NCBI GenBank assembly: GCA_944990035.1
Contig: CALYLX010000069.1
Coordinates: 310,001 to 374,000 of the forward strand
Length of the DNA: 64,000 bases
Origin: Clitopilus passeckerianus
Taxonomy: Eukaryota > Basidiomycota > Agaricomycetes > Agaricales > Entolomataceae
Direction: 5' to 3'
Of this stretch, positions 9,784 through 19,878 are shown one piece after another (the first letter of the stretch is position 1; each line of letters begins with the position of its first letter). Below the pieces are notes generated by a model. It was not told the origin of the DNA and searched no databases. It worked only from the letters and a program-made list of their open reading frames with translations. The translations under genes were made by a program, and so were the position numbers.

Positions 9784-10813
9784 TACAAGAGTCAAAACAG
9801 AATGTAACAAGCGTCTTTCCGAGCCCGAGTGAGCGACGAGGATGCATTATACTTGGGAAAGAGACAAAAAACCGCCGAAGCCCAACGAAACCTTGAGACT
9901 AGTGTTTGAAGCTGGAAGAGGCACACCTCCACCAAACATGATGCACGACCGAGATTAGCCTACGTGTCAGTATTCTTGGCCAATATCCATACACACGCCC
10001 CACAACTTCCCATTCCAACATACCACTATTGACCCTCCGTCTGCTTCCCCGTCCAAATCGATATGGCGGCCTTCCATATCCGACAACCACAATCACCCCT
10101 CCTCGTCCCTTTGACTTCCTCGCATCCCCAAGTCGCCCGCCATGACCTCAGTTCTCCCCCCCAGCGAATCTCTGTCTGTCTTTCTCCTCATCCTCACGAA
10201 CAACCCCAAGTACCAAATCCAGACCTATTTTATCCATGCTCCAAGACTCGCCCCTCGCCACGGCACCATTCCATGACACCCCAAGCACCATCGTCACATG
10301 AAGACATCCGAGTCTCCAGTTCCTAAGTCACCACCCGAACCGCCGTACCCCGCCACCCACTACTGCCCGAATGGCAAGTCTCAAACCACACCATACCACT
10401 CACCCTAGGTGCATCTCTCTCCGCCCCACTTTGAATCAACTCGGACTCGAACCAAAAATGCCCATCATGACGATGATCTTGATTATTTGTATAGCGGCAT
10501 ATCGGTTTATCAAGTTCGAGTTCCAGATTGTGTCAATTAAGGTATCCATATATGTAGTCCCATTGTTTTGTACGTCGTATTCGATAAGCCCTAATCCCTA
10601 GAGTAAATCTTCCATAAAACAAAAATGAGAACGCCGTAGGAGTGAAGAAAGGAAATAGAGTAATAAACGCACCTAATCCCAACCCGTGCCGCTCTACGTC
10701 TTCCTCCTCATTCAAGGAGCGGCACTTAGTCCTTCCTCATTCGAAGCACGGCTCTCCTGTTCTGCCGCCCCCTCTTCTCCCTCTCTCTCCGGACTTCCCA
10801 TCCGACCCCGCAC
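9784..10813. other. Intergenic, no gene recognised
   Basis: Proline/histidine-rich short frames (for example 10063-10326 +) reflect C-rich composition. No domain, tRNA or repeat seen. Confidence 0.5.
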
Positions 10814-12640
10814 CTACAAATCAACAGCACCCTCCCCCCGAACCCTCTCACCCTTCCCGATCCCCTGCGCGCCCCGACACTCTAGCGTCTCAACGACACC
10901 CTCAACGATCTCCCCATCCCTCTTTGCCTTCAATGGAACATCCGTTGCTCCCTCCTCATTCCCTGCGCCCTTCTGCTTGTTCTCGGCTTCGGCTTCGGCC
11001 TCAGCCTCCCTCCTCAACCTCCCCCGTCCCCTCGCCCGCTCAACACCCTCCCAGCGTCCCTTCGCCTCTTGTACGACTTGCATCTCCTCATCGTACGTCT
11101 CTTCGAACTTCTTTATCTCTCTCTCGAATAGTCCCTTTCCATCTCCTTCTCCCCCTTCTTGTTCAAGCTGAATTATATGGCGGATTCCAGCAAGGAATGA
11201 GGATAAGACAGCGTAGTTGTGTAAAACCAAAAGAGTGTGAGCTGACATCTCGTGTGTGTGTAAGAGGTGGTGGATGTAGGCGCGGGTGAATGGGGGTTTC
11301 TTCCTGCTCTCTTCGTCTTTCTCTCCCTCACTCAGAGGTGGTTCGAGGCCATGTCGCAGGATCGTTGAGGGAGGAGGGGAGAGTGGGGAGCATGCCAAGC
11401 AATGACAGATTGGTCGCGAGGAGGATGATGGAGAGGAAGAAGACTCCTCGAGTGCCCCACGGAACGTGCTTGAGCCAATCGACCCGAAATCCATCTGATA
11501 CTTCTCGTCATAAAGATTAACACCGATTTCCCTCTTCGCTCCTTTCCCATCTCCATGGTCTATCCCGGCTCCTGCGTCGCCGTCCCGCACGGGAAACTCC
11601 AAATCCAACCCAACACCCCACCCCGCCAACCGATGCACCAAATACTCCCCATCCACCATATCCACACCCACGTCTCGTATAAGCCGCAGAATTTCGTGTG
11701 GTGATATAACGCCTGTGATGGTGCGGGGTTTTGAGGCGGGGAGGGGGGTGAGGGATGTGGTGAGGAGGGTTGGGATTGTAGGTATGTCCTCTTCCTCCGT
11801 AGTAGAAGTGGAGGAAGAAGAAGTTTTCGATTTCGACTTCTTCTCCCCCAAAGCATCCAACGCAACTCGTATCGGTGCCAAATCCATCCCGTACCCATCT
11901 ACACCCTCGTCTAATGATTTCAGCGGCGCGAGGAGTTGAGCTTCTTTATCGGAGGGGTGAAGTGGTTCGAGGAGCTGTTGGGAGAAGTATCGACGCGCGG
12001 GAGGCGTGGCTAGACCTGGGAGGTGGAGGAATACCGCTGGTCTCCAGTTGTCTTCGTTTCCTTCCTCATTCGCACTCGCACCCGACCCCTTCAACGCCCC
12101 AACCAACTCCCCCAACCACCCACTCCCCCTCTCCAAACTCTTCCCCATCCTCTTCTGGCTAAACGGCGCATCCCTTCTCGTTAGTGGCGTGTCACTCAGT
12201 GCCCACACTACATCCGGGCGGGTCGCTCTGACGTAATGGGTCCATTGGGTGGGAGAGAGTTTGCGCACGCCGCGGAGGGTGAGGACTTTGAGCTCGGAGG
12301 CGCCGTTGGGGGGCATGTCGCGGGCGTCGGTGGGGGAGCGGGCGATGAGGGATGTTAGGTGCGTTGTTGGGGAGAGGCCGAGGTGGGTGTGTAGGGGATG
12401 GGTGGATGGGGTGGGTGGGGAAAGAAGTGGGACAGGTGTAGGTTGTTCGAGGAATGATTCGAATGGGATGTTGATCCAGCCTGGTATCTGGGCATAGTGG
12501 TCTCGACTTAGATGTGGGATGACGCCTCGGGATGTTGAGGTGGAGAGATTTGGGGTGTCGATCTCGATCTCTCGAAGTTTGAGTTTGCCTAGTCGGTAGG
12601 GTGAAGGAGAGAGGGTGAATGAGAGAGTTGATGACGACAT
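10814..12640 (-). CDS. QTRT2: Queuine tRNA-ribosyltransferase accessory subunit 2
   Basis: Non-catalytic partner of the eukaryotic tRNA-guanine transglycosylase, which puts queuine at G34 of Asp, Asn, His and Tyr tRNAs. Single exon, 608 aa. Seen: N-terminal THYVRATRPDVVWALSD; the zinc site C-H-C-L-A-C at about residue 410-415; and the family segment RAYIHHLLHTHEMSAHTLL that supplies the histidine ligand, followed by LHNYAVLSSFLAGIR. The usual length is about 415 aa. The excess is low-complexity insertions (a Ser/Lys/Glu run around residue 270 and a Ser-rich run before the zinc site) and a charged Ala/Glu/Arg C-terminal tail. The very GC-rich 3' end makes long shadow frames on the other strand. 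Lies between the two halves of the lectin array without an obvious link. Confidence 0.85.
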   Translation of the reverse strand: MSSSTLSFTLSPSPYRLGKLKLREIEIDTPNLSTSTSRGVIPHLSRDHYAQIPGWINIPFESFLEQPTPVPLLSPPTPSTHPLHTHLGLSPTTHLTSLIARSPTDARDMPPNGASELKVLTLRGVRKLSPTQWTHYVRATRPDVVWALSDTPLTRRDAPFSQKRMGKSLERGSGWLGELVGALKGSGASANEEGNEDNWRPAVFLHLPGLATPPARRYFSQQLLEPLHPSDKEAQLLAPLKSLDEGVDGYGMDLAPIRVALDALGEKKSKSKTSSSSTSTTEEEDIPTIPTLLTTSLTPLPASKPRTITGVISPHEILRLIRDVGVDMVDGEYLVHRLAGWGVGLDLEFPVRDGDAGAGIDHGDGKGAKREIGVNLYDEKYQMDFGSIGSSTFRGALEESSSSPSSSSRPICHCLACSPLSPPPSTILRHGLEPPLSEGEKDEESRKKPPFTRAYIHHLLHTHEMSAHTLLVLHNYAVLSSFLAGIRHIIQLEQEGGEGDGKGLFEREIKKFEETYDEEMQVVQEAKGRWEGVERARGRGRLRREAEAEAEAENKQKGAGNEEGATDVPLKAKRDGEIVEGVVETLECRGAQGIGKGERVRGEGAVDL

Positions 12641-12991
12641 GTGTCTTCTATATCTCCTCGGGAATGAGGAGATCGAAGCGAGTCGCTGAAGAGAGTGAAT
12701 CTTGAAAGAAGGAAAAGAAAATAGATGGATGGGCTAAAATGACAGGTCACATGTGTTATGCCCTGTCACGCTCGACTCTTCAAAGAGCTTGTTTCGACCC
12801 TGGATGTCAACACTATGTTCGATACTAACCTATAGTCCTTAGGTGTCCTGAACCTAATGTTGGAATAACCTCGTCGCGCTTATCAGGACTCTCTCTTTCA
12901 TGGCCGTGACATCAGGCATTAATATTCTCTAGGCGTGCCAATCAGCCTCCCCTCAGGCTGGACGGAAAACCTTTTGGACCACAGATTTTTA
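12641..12991. other. 5' flank of QTRT2
   Basis: Promoter-side flank of the minus-strand gene. No other feature recognised. Confidence 0.45.
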
Positions 12992-13098
12992 TGCACCCTG
13001 GGGGAATCGAACCCGCCGGGGAGAGCTTGTCTGACTCGCGGCCCGAGACGAATCTCAGGTAGCCATTGCGTCAACACTACCCACTACCCACTGGCGCT
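12992..13098 (-). other. tRNA-like 107-nt element, copy 1
   Basis: In minus-strand sense it starts GCGCC and ends GGTGC (pairable), with an A-box-like AGTGGGTAGTG and a B box GGTTCGATTCC. A second copy of exactly the same length lies at 48698-48804, also on the minus strand. A 6-bp hairpin CCTGAG / CTCGGG around ATTCGT is kept in both with pair-preserving changes. I could not fold it into a standard tRNA with a defined anticodon. It may be a class II tRNA gene with an intron or a tRNA-derived SINE-like element. Confidence 0.55.
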
Positions 13099-13934
13099 TG
13101 GAAATCATTAGCGATACCTGCTACTTGAAAGCTTGACGAGTCAAATCTGCGTTTCTCTGCCAGCGTCGGCATCTCGCTGATTCTGAAAACTGATGACTAG
13201 CGGGTGCGAGATGAAGCTTTGAAGTATTACCGCTACCTAGCCGTTAATATCAACGACGAATTCCTGTGCGACGGGTCTCTGCCCAACCTATGCATCTTCA
13301 ACCTCATGGAGCGACGATGTGATTGTCAATGTCCTGCGCCAGAGACCCCAGGATATGGTGAACTCGATGAACAGCAGTGTTAACTTACAGGAGGATCTGG
13401 AGACTTTGAAATTTTACTTTGATGTACGGGCCGGTATGTCTATCTATCTAGCTCCTTTACGTGGTATTCGTTAAATGCTTATGTTGATACATTAAGGAGT
13501 TCCGAGTTTTGGTAATTGGCTACGTGCCACCATGGTCGAGCATCCTCAGAAGCTTAGTACCCGTGTGTGAAGATATGAACAACTCAGGGACACAGTTTTG
13601 TACTCTCTCATCTGCTTTGCTTCTTTCTCGTTCTCTGCATTTGATAACTAAACACATCCTCCCGAGGTACCATGGCGTCTCTACTCCTCCAGTTCTCTCC
13701 TTTCACTTAATCATTGATGTCCGAGGTACTAGTAACCGACTATTTGGAACCTCAAAGGGCGAAAGTCTAAGAGATTGTCGGGTGTCAGTGAGGTATCCAC
13801 ACTTTATGCTTGAACGCTTCGTAGGCTGAGTTGTACGTTTCTTGATGGAATAGAAACCATCCCCCGGGTGCTCTACTTCACCAGCTTCCTCTGATAGGGA
13901 GTCGAATATATTCCGCTTCGAGAGCCCTGCTACG
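13099..13934. other. Intergenic, possible gene relic
   Basis: A stretch at about 13200-13390 (+) reads DEALKYYRYLAVNINDEFLC and onward without a Met or a supported splice. I do not recognise it. No other content seen. Confidence 0.35.
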
Positions 13935-15254
13935 CTATGGCTTATAAACCGGCACCTCAGCAGCCCTAGCGGCAATTCTCCCGAGACAAGTCCCTTCGAA
14001 TGTGTGATATTCTTCAGCAGGCGTCCATTGTGGCCGTCCGGGGCCACCTGAAGGACCGAACCATGACTTCAGATGCATCTCCGAGCTCTGGCCGACGTGG
14101 AAGACTGCTAGTGTGTCCCTCCCGGTGGACGCTGCGGTGACCTGCTCGCCTGCGACTTGCCCACCTAAGGATTCGGCTTGATGGATGGGCTGCCATTCGG
14201 TGGATTCAAGTTCGTCGAGCCATTTGTGGTGAATTGCTCGGTCCGCGCCTGTGGGCACGGAAATTCAAACTTTTGGCTACATCATAATGTTTGCCAAGGA
14301 AAACGACCTCTTACCGATAACGAAGATATCCAACCTCCCTGGTCCCCACGAAACCACCTCAGGCATTCCAACTGGTACTACACAACTCATATCAATATCT
14401 CTCCACTCCTTACTCCAACCCCGCCCATCCCAGAATCTATGGCACACAACCCCACCACTTCCTAGTGCGACTAAATCAATCCTCTCCTTCCCCCAACTCA
14501 CAACTCTAGGCGTATCGACAACCAACCAATCCAGGGAGAGATCCTCCCATACCCCCGCCCGTCCATGCGGGTACCATCCTTCGCCTTCCACATGCCATTT
14601 GTGGTAGACCCTCCCATCAAGGCCGGTTGCGAAGATATCGAATCTTCTCGATTCCACCGTAACTCCTGATCCTGATCTTGAGATGAGTTCGGGCGTGGAA
14701 CGGAAGTGGTGGACGTTGGATTTGGAACCGGACAAAGGTCGAAAAGGTGACCATCCTGATCCTGGAGAACCGCGTTGCCAGTAGGTGTGGTAGAGCTCGG
14801 TGTCTGCGCCCTGTACGACGACTTCCATGGTTTTGGGGTAGAGGGACGTCACCGCGGGGTTGGAGCGGCAGGTTAGGGCTAGGTTTGGCATTCCCCGTGC
14901 TGCTCCTCCTGATGTGGTCCCTGCTTCTCCTGGAGATGAGGAGGCAGAGGGCGAAAGAGGGTTGGGGATGAGTCTGATCCACGATTCACTCCATCTCTCT
15001 GTGAGCCTGTTTAGGGAGCGGTAGTAGATCTGGGAGTCGAACATGATGCCGAAGACGTAGAGGAGGAAGGGGCCCCAGAGGACTGTGACGGGGTCGAAGA
15101 GGAAGGTACCGCCGAGGTTCGTCCAACCCGAGGAGGAGGATGGAGAGAAGGAAGGGGAGGGGAATTGGATGGTCCCGAAGGTCCAGGGTTTGTGGTAGAA
15201 GCTGGTGTTTGTGCCTCGGTGGATGAGGTCGATGCGTTTGGGATTGACGGCCAT
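13935..15254 (-). CDS. PLL-like seven-bladed beta-propeller lectin 4
   Basis: Exon 1 14315-15254, intron 14249-14314 (66 nt, phase 1 after VIG), exon 2 13935-14248; 417 aa, the longest of the array. Starts MAVNPKRIDLIHRG. Repeats include PVTVLWGPFLLYVFG, PRVVSWGKERIDLVALG, PEVVSWGPGRLDIFVIG, then ADRAIHHKWLDE and QVTAASTGRDTLAVFHVG. Extra length comes from a Ser/Pro/Gly-rich loop between blades 2 and 3 (near residues 110-130) and a C-terminal tail ending PVYKP. It belongs with lectins 5 and 7 (shared IxHKW and FHVG). No signal peptide. Confidence 0.83.
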
Positions 15255-15611
15255 TGGTGGGCGTTGTTGGCTGTTCGACTTTGCCGAGAAGAATATTTGG
15301 AGGTTACTTATTCATGTGGGCCAGGTTGAGGGTGGATTATACGGAGATGCTTGTGTGGGGGGTTGAATTCAAAAATACTATGATTTGGGCTCTGACGCTG
15401 CATTGTCGAATCAGGCGTCTTCGCGTCACCGATCACGTATGAGCTCTTTACACACTCCCCCCACTTAAGAGGTAAATCCTGTTCGATGACGAAAGCGAAG
15501 CCTAATTTAGTTCATCACTACCAGCTAGCTAGTATACAACGAGAAAACGGATATATCTACTCGCGTCGCACTCGTGTGCTCGAGTATAAGCACGCTATGA
15601 GTTGTAAACCG
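15255..15611. other. Intergenic between lectins 4 and 5
   Basis: 5' flank of lectin 4 and 3' flank of the lectin 5 pseudogene. Nothing else recognised. Confidence 0.45.
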
Positions 15612-16740
15612 TCACCGGAGGAGAAAAAATGGCAGCCATCCCACCGAGACACAGTCCCGAAAGCAAAGAATGACCTTCTGCGGGTGTCCATTGCGACGTC
15701 TCGCACCAGGACTTCGCGTACATATATGCGTATCCCGTCCGACATGGAAGATCACCAGATTACCTTTCCCCATACCCACAGCGGTTACGTGCTCTCCAGC
15801 GGGGTGTCCTCCCAAAGCTCCGCCTTCGCCAACCGGTTCCCATTGCTGGGATCCATTACCATCCAGCCATTTGTGATGGAGGCCCCGATCTTGCCCTACA
15901 GACACAGACGAACAACTTCATGGTGAGTATGGCTAATGAACGCTTCAGAGGCTGTCTCTCTCACCAATGACAAAGACATCTAATCTATTTGGCACCAACG
16001 AGATTATCTCGGGCCTACCAACTGGACCAGTCGCCATCTCAATAGGACTCCAATCCTTGTTCCAGGATTCTCCATTCCAGAATCTGTGGCTCAACACCCC
16101 ACCGCATCCAAGGGCGACCAAATCAATGCGGTCCTTGGCCCATGACACAGCACTGGGTGTGTCGAGAACAGGTCCACCCAGATTCTCCCATTGAGCTTCC
16201 CGTTTATTCGGGAGCTACCCTTTTCCTTTAGCCCACCACTTATGGTAGACCATCCCATCGAGACCAAGAGCAAAGACGTCGAATCTTTTGGGTCCCAAGG
16301 AGATGACCTTTGGCCTGTCGCGGAAGTAGAAGTCCCCAAGAGGCTGGAATGCGGACCACGACCCGGCTTCCCAACAAGTTTGATAGATTTTCCCGTCCTG
16401 TCCCAAGGCGACCAGCTCCATTGTCTGGGGCCAGAGAGCTGCCAGTGTAACAGCCGGGTTTGCTCGCCATTTTGGAGTTGGAGGAGTAGCGGTGTCTGAG
16501 GCCTGTGGGTTCAGTACGGTCCATCTTTCAGACCACTTTTCGGTAACTTTATTAAGACAGTTGTAATGCATCAACGAGTCGAAGTCGACACCAAAAGACA
16601 TAGAGATGGTCTGGGCCCCAGAGGACAGTAACGGGGTCCCTGTCAGCCCTGTCCAGGGCGCATCATGTCTCGAGCTGTTCCGGGTTTTATGGTAGAAGGT
16701 GGTGGAGGTCCCGCGATGGAAAGGTCTACACGTTCCGAGT
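15612..16740 (-). pseudogene. PLL-like propeller lectin 5, disrupted
   Basis: The whole seven-blade layout is present but broken. In gene sense: SERVDL, a 1-nt frameshift, HRGTSTTFYHK; a shift into DPVTVLWGPDHLYVF and another back at GVDFDSLMHYN; then NPAVTLAALWPQTMELVALG and PKVISLGPKRFDVFALG. Next comes an in-frame TAG after HKWWAKGKG (about 16213-16215), where the paralogues have the Trp of GW-P, and the frame resumes REAQWENLGGPVLDTPSAVS. The family intron after VFVIG (about 15896-15950) and exon 2 (QDRGLHHKWLD, VTAVGMGKGNLVIFHVG) are kept. No ATG is found at the expected start. Recently dead, since blade motifs remain easily readable. Confidence 0.8.
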
Positions 16741-17002
16741 TCTCGGATGACAATCGATGCGTTGAATGATCAAGATGAAGAGGGGAGGAAGCTAGTGAGG
16801 GTTATGTTACGATCTCAGGTTGTGACCTTAGGATTATCCTCATGGCTGCCATGAGGTTGCCACGAGGAACCTCCCCCTGATAATTCACAGTGATTGTGAG
16901 AGAGAATAGGTATGTCTATGGTAGTAAAGAAATCTCGCAACGTATGAAATGCCCTCTTGCAGCAGAGACTACATCGGATGGATTTATGGATGGAACATGC
17001 AA

Positions 17003-18133
17003 TTACGAAGACGAGGCCACTGGAGAGAACGCAGATATACGTGAGGATAGACTTTCAAATGAATTCGACCATCCCGTCATCTCTTCGTATGACTGATGAT
17101 AGACCTTGGAATCCAACCCAACGTAGAACACATCGATCCTCCCAGCGCCCCAACTGACTGCCGTGGCTCGATTCTGCAACGTAGGCTGACCGTCCAGCTT
17201 CTCCCAACGGTTGGAGGGTAGCCGGTCTCCGGCGTCGTCAGTGCGGTAAAGGTGGAAGACGTTACGTTTCTCGCCTACGATGGCGTTGCTTGATCAATGT
17301 GATGCCTAAGGAAAGAAAGCGAACCCACCTATCGCGAAAACATCTATGCGACCTGGGCGAGGTGATACAGCTTCAGGTACTCCAATTACGGTACCGCGGA
17401 GAGGCACCCACGAAGACCATGCCTTCGAGTCCCAGGAATTCGTAAACAACATTCCTCCCTTCCCAATTCCGAACAAGTCAAGCCTGTCTTTCTTCGAAGA
17501 GACGGCTTTGATCTTGTCGAAGAATGGACCACTCAAGTTTTCATAATCACCATCTCGTCCATTCGGCAACCACTGGCCACTACTCCCAGGTTGGCCAGCC
17601 CACCACTTGTGGTAGACGTTTCCATCTACACCAGTGGCAAAGATGTCGAACCTTCCGTCCCATGCGGTGAGAGATGGAGAAGCAAGGAAGACACCACCTA
17701 AGTTTGTGAAGTTGGTATCCCATTGCCCGGTTTTACCATCATATTTCTTGTAGTGAAGGGCGCGATCGTGGCCAACCAGGATGACGTGAATGTAGTTGGG
17801 GTAGTCGACAACCACCGCGGGCCTGAACGGCCAGCTTCCGCCGAGAGGGGACCACGCATACGCTTTTTCACTGGCACCGTGAGGAGTCCATTTATTCGTG
17901 GTGATGTCGAGGCTCTTATAGAATAAACCGGAATTTGGGTTGAGAACGAACAAGTAGACTGTCTGCGGACCCCAGGCGACGGAGACAGGATCGTCTACGG
18001 TGAGGCCAGCAACACGTTCGGAGTATGCATTAGATGCTGGACTCCAGGACGACCGGCTGTACCATCTATGATAGATGGATGTGTCGCCGCCTCGGAAGAA
18101 GACGTCAAGACGGCCAGGTGTGCAAGAGGTCAT
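17003..18133 (-). CDS. PLL-like seven-bladed beta-propeller lectin 6
   Basis: Exon 1 17329-18133, intron 17275-17328 (54 nt, phase 1), exon 2 17003-17274; 358 aa. Starts MTSCTPGRLDVFFRGGDTS in blade 1. Repeats: PVSVAWGPQTVYLFVL, PAVVVDYPNYIHVILVG, PSLTAWDGRFDIFATG, IKAVSSKKDRLDLFGIG, PEAVSPRPGRIDVFAIG, then RATAVSWGAGRIDVFYVG, ending VASSS. The acceptor was chosen as the TAG just before GCGAGAAACG: it alone keeps the frame and gives the family's usual intron length. Exon 2 starts GEKRNVFHLYRTDD and is the most divergent of the array in blade 6. Confidence 0.8.
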
Positions 18134-18777
18134 GCTTAACCGAAGTCGCTAACAGAAGTAGACAGACGGGTTCGTAAACCTGTTGGAAGGAAGCTACCAA
18201 TTTCTGGCTTTATACGTTGCCCAGGGAGATCATTTACCACGAAAGGTATAATGAGCGTGACATTGGACATGGCCCGTAGAAAGATGCCTCCCGCCAGTTT
18301 CAAGGTCATACACAATGCCAAATGGAGGCTCTTGCCGATTACATGGATTTCGGCCATCGCTAGACCCTAACTTGAGTGAATTGAAACCGAGGGTAATGAT
18401 AGATGAAATGGGAGGCTGGCCAGCCAGAAACCGTGGAAGCAACGTTTTCGGAGCCATAAGAACACGGAAAGACATAGGATCGATGGAAAGGCGGACGGCA
18501 AGAATGGCGAGGATTCGCTTTTGATCACTTTTAACCCCATGCCTGATACGATAGAAGTCAATCAGTGACTCCACTTAGATCTCTCGGTGTCAGGAGATAA
18601 TAAAGCGCCGGGCAATTGGGGGTCCTAGCGGGGAAAGGAAGGCAATCATTATATTGCCTGTCATCGCATGCGGAATGGACCGACCATCGATTGAACATGG
18701 GTTGTGACAGTCGAAATGGATTGTGCGAGGTGCTATAAAGCACGCAGCATTGCTCTCAGATTGTCACCGATATCGAC
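18134..18777. other. Divergent intergenic region between lectins 6 and 7
   Basis: Lectins 6 (minus) and 7 (plus) diverge from here, as lectins 2 and 3 do from 7216-8019. Short frames only; no recognised element. Confidence 0.5.
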
Positions 18778-19824
18778 ATGCCACCATCCGATGCTACCCA
18801 TTTGAACCTCGTACAGCGGGGAAAGAACTCTGCTTTCTACCACAGAGACTGGGATGGCGTCAAATGGAGTCCTTGGAACTCGATCGGAGGCAGCTTCCTC
18901 TTTGAACCCCTCACAGTTGACTGGGGCAAGGACGAACTCTTCGTCTTCGGTATCGCCGACGACTCTTCACTGCAATACAAGATCTTCAGCAAGAAGACGA
19001 AGGCGTGGGGAGAAAAATGGGAGAATTTGGGTGGCAGTTGGACGGGGAAACCAGCGGCAGCTTCTATGTACCCTAATTCGTTGGAGCTGATTCTTCCGGC
19101 CGCGGATACTGCTCTTCACCACATCTGGTTCAAGGGGAATTCGAAGACGTGGTCTGCGATTGATCCTTATGCTCAACTACAAGGAGTATTCAAGGATACC
19201 CCGGTGATGACATCTCGAGAACCGGAGCGGTTTGATATCTTTGCCAAAGGGCTCGACGGTACTATCTGGCACAAGTTTTGGGCGAAAGGGGAAGGTTGGT
19301 CCCCAGGAGGCAAAGCAGCGGCTTGGGAGAACCTGGATGGACCTTTCCTCGATACGCCAAAAGCGGTTTCTTGGGGTGAAAACCGTATCGATCTGTTTGG
19401 CATTGCGAAGGGGGGCATTTTGAGGCATAAGTACTGGGATGGGAAGTCGTGGAGTTCTGGCTGGGAAGGTCTGGATGGAACATGGGTTGGGCGGCCAGAA
19501 GTTGTTTCTTCGGCACCCAACAAGCTTGAGGTCTACGTCATCGGTGAGCCAGAAGCTTCAAATTTGAGGTTTACATTTGAATCCTCACCTGCGGAATATA
19601 TAGGGCAAGACCGGGCAATTTACCATCGAACATTCGATGGTGCTTCCAATCAATGGCAGCCCTCGGGTACGCAGTGGGAGAAGTTGGATCGCAAGGTGGC
19701 TGGGGATCAGATTACGGCGGTTTCCTTGGGCGAGGGTCGACTGGAACTGTTCCATGTGGGATTGGACTCCAAAATCTATCACAAATCAAGTGCCTCGAAA
19801 GCAGGATGGGTACCGGTGCCATAG
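18778..19824 (+). CDS. PLL-like seven-bladed beta-propeller lectin 7
   Basis: Exon 1 18778-19543, intron 19544-19603 (GTGAGC...TATAG), exon 2 19604-19824; 328 aa when spliced. Starts MPPSDATHLNLVQRGKNS. Repeats include PLTVDWGKDELFVFGI, PERFDIFAKGLDGTIWHKFW, PKAVSWGENRIDLFGIAKG, PEVVSSAPNKLEVYVIG, then QDRAIYHRTFDG and QITAVSLGEGRLELFHVG, ending WVPVP. The intron sits at the same place and phase as in the paralogues but is 60 nt long with no in-frame stop, so the unspliced reading frame is also open (348 aa). Resembles lectins 4 and 5 most. No signal peptide. Confidence 0.83.
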   Translation: MPPSDATHLNLVQRGKNSAFYHRDWDGVKWSPWNSIGGSFLFEPLTVDWGKDELFVFGIADDSSLQYKIFSKKTKAWGEKWENLGGSWTGKPAAASMYPNSLELILPAADTALHHIWFKGNSKTWSAIDPYAQLQGVFKDTPVMTSREPERFDIFAKGLDGTIWHKFWAKGEGWSPGGKAAAWENLDGPFLDTPKAVSWGENRIDLFGIAKGGILRHKYWDGKSWSSGWEGLDGTWVGRPEVVSSAPNKLEVYVIGEPEASNLRFTFESSPAEYIGQDRAIYHRTFDGASNQWQPSGTQWEKLDRKVAGDQITAVSLGEGRLELFHVGLDSKIYHKSSASKAGWVPVP

Positions 19825-19878
19825 TGGAACGTAGAACAGCGCTAGCAAGAGTAGCTTGGTTCTCAACCACTACTCCAG

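Noticed and set aside
10642..11289. Long plus-strand open frame, Pro/Ser/Arg-rich
   Set aside because: Antisense shadow of the GC-rich 3' end of QTRT2; no domain.
17275..17328. Frame break between the two exons of lectin 6
   Set aside because: Using an AG acceptor at 17289 breaks the frame, but the TAG 14 nt further on restores it and gives a normal 54-nt intron, so the gene is intact.
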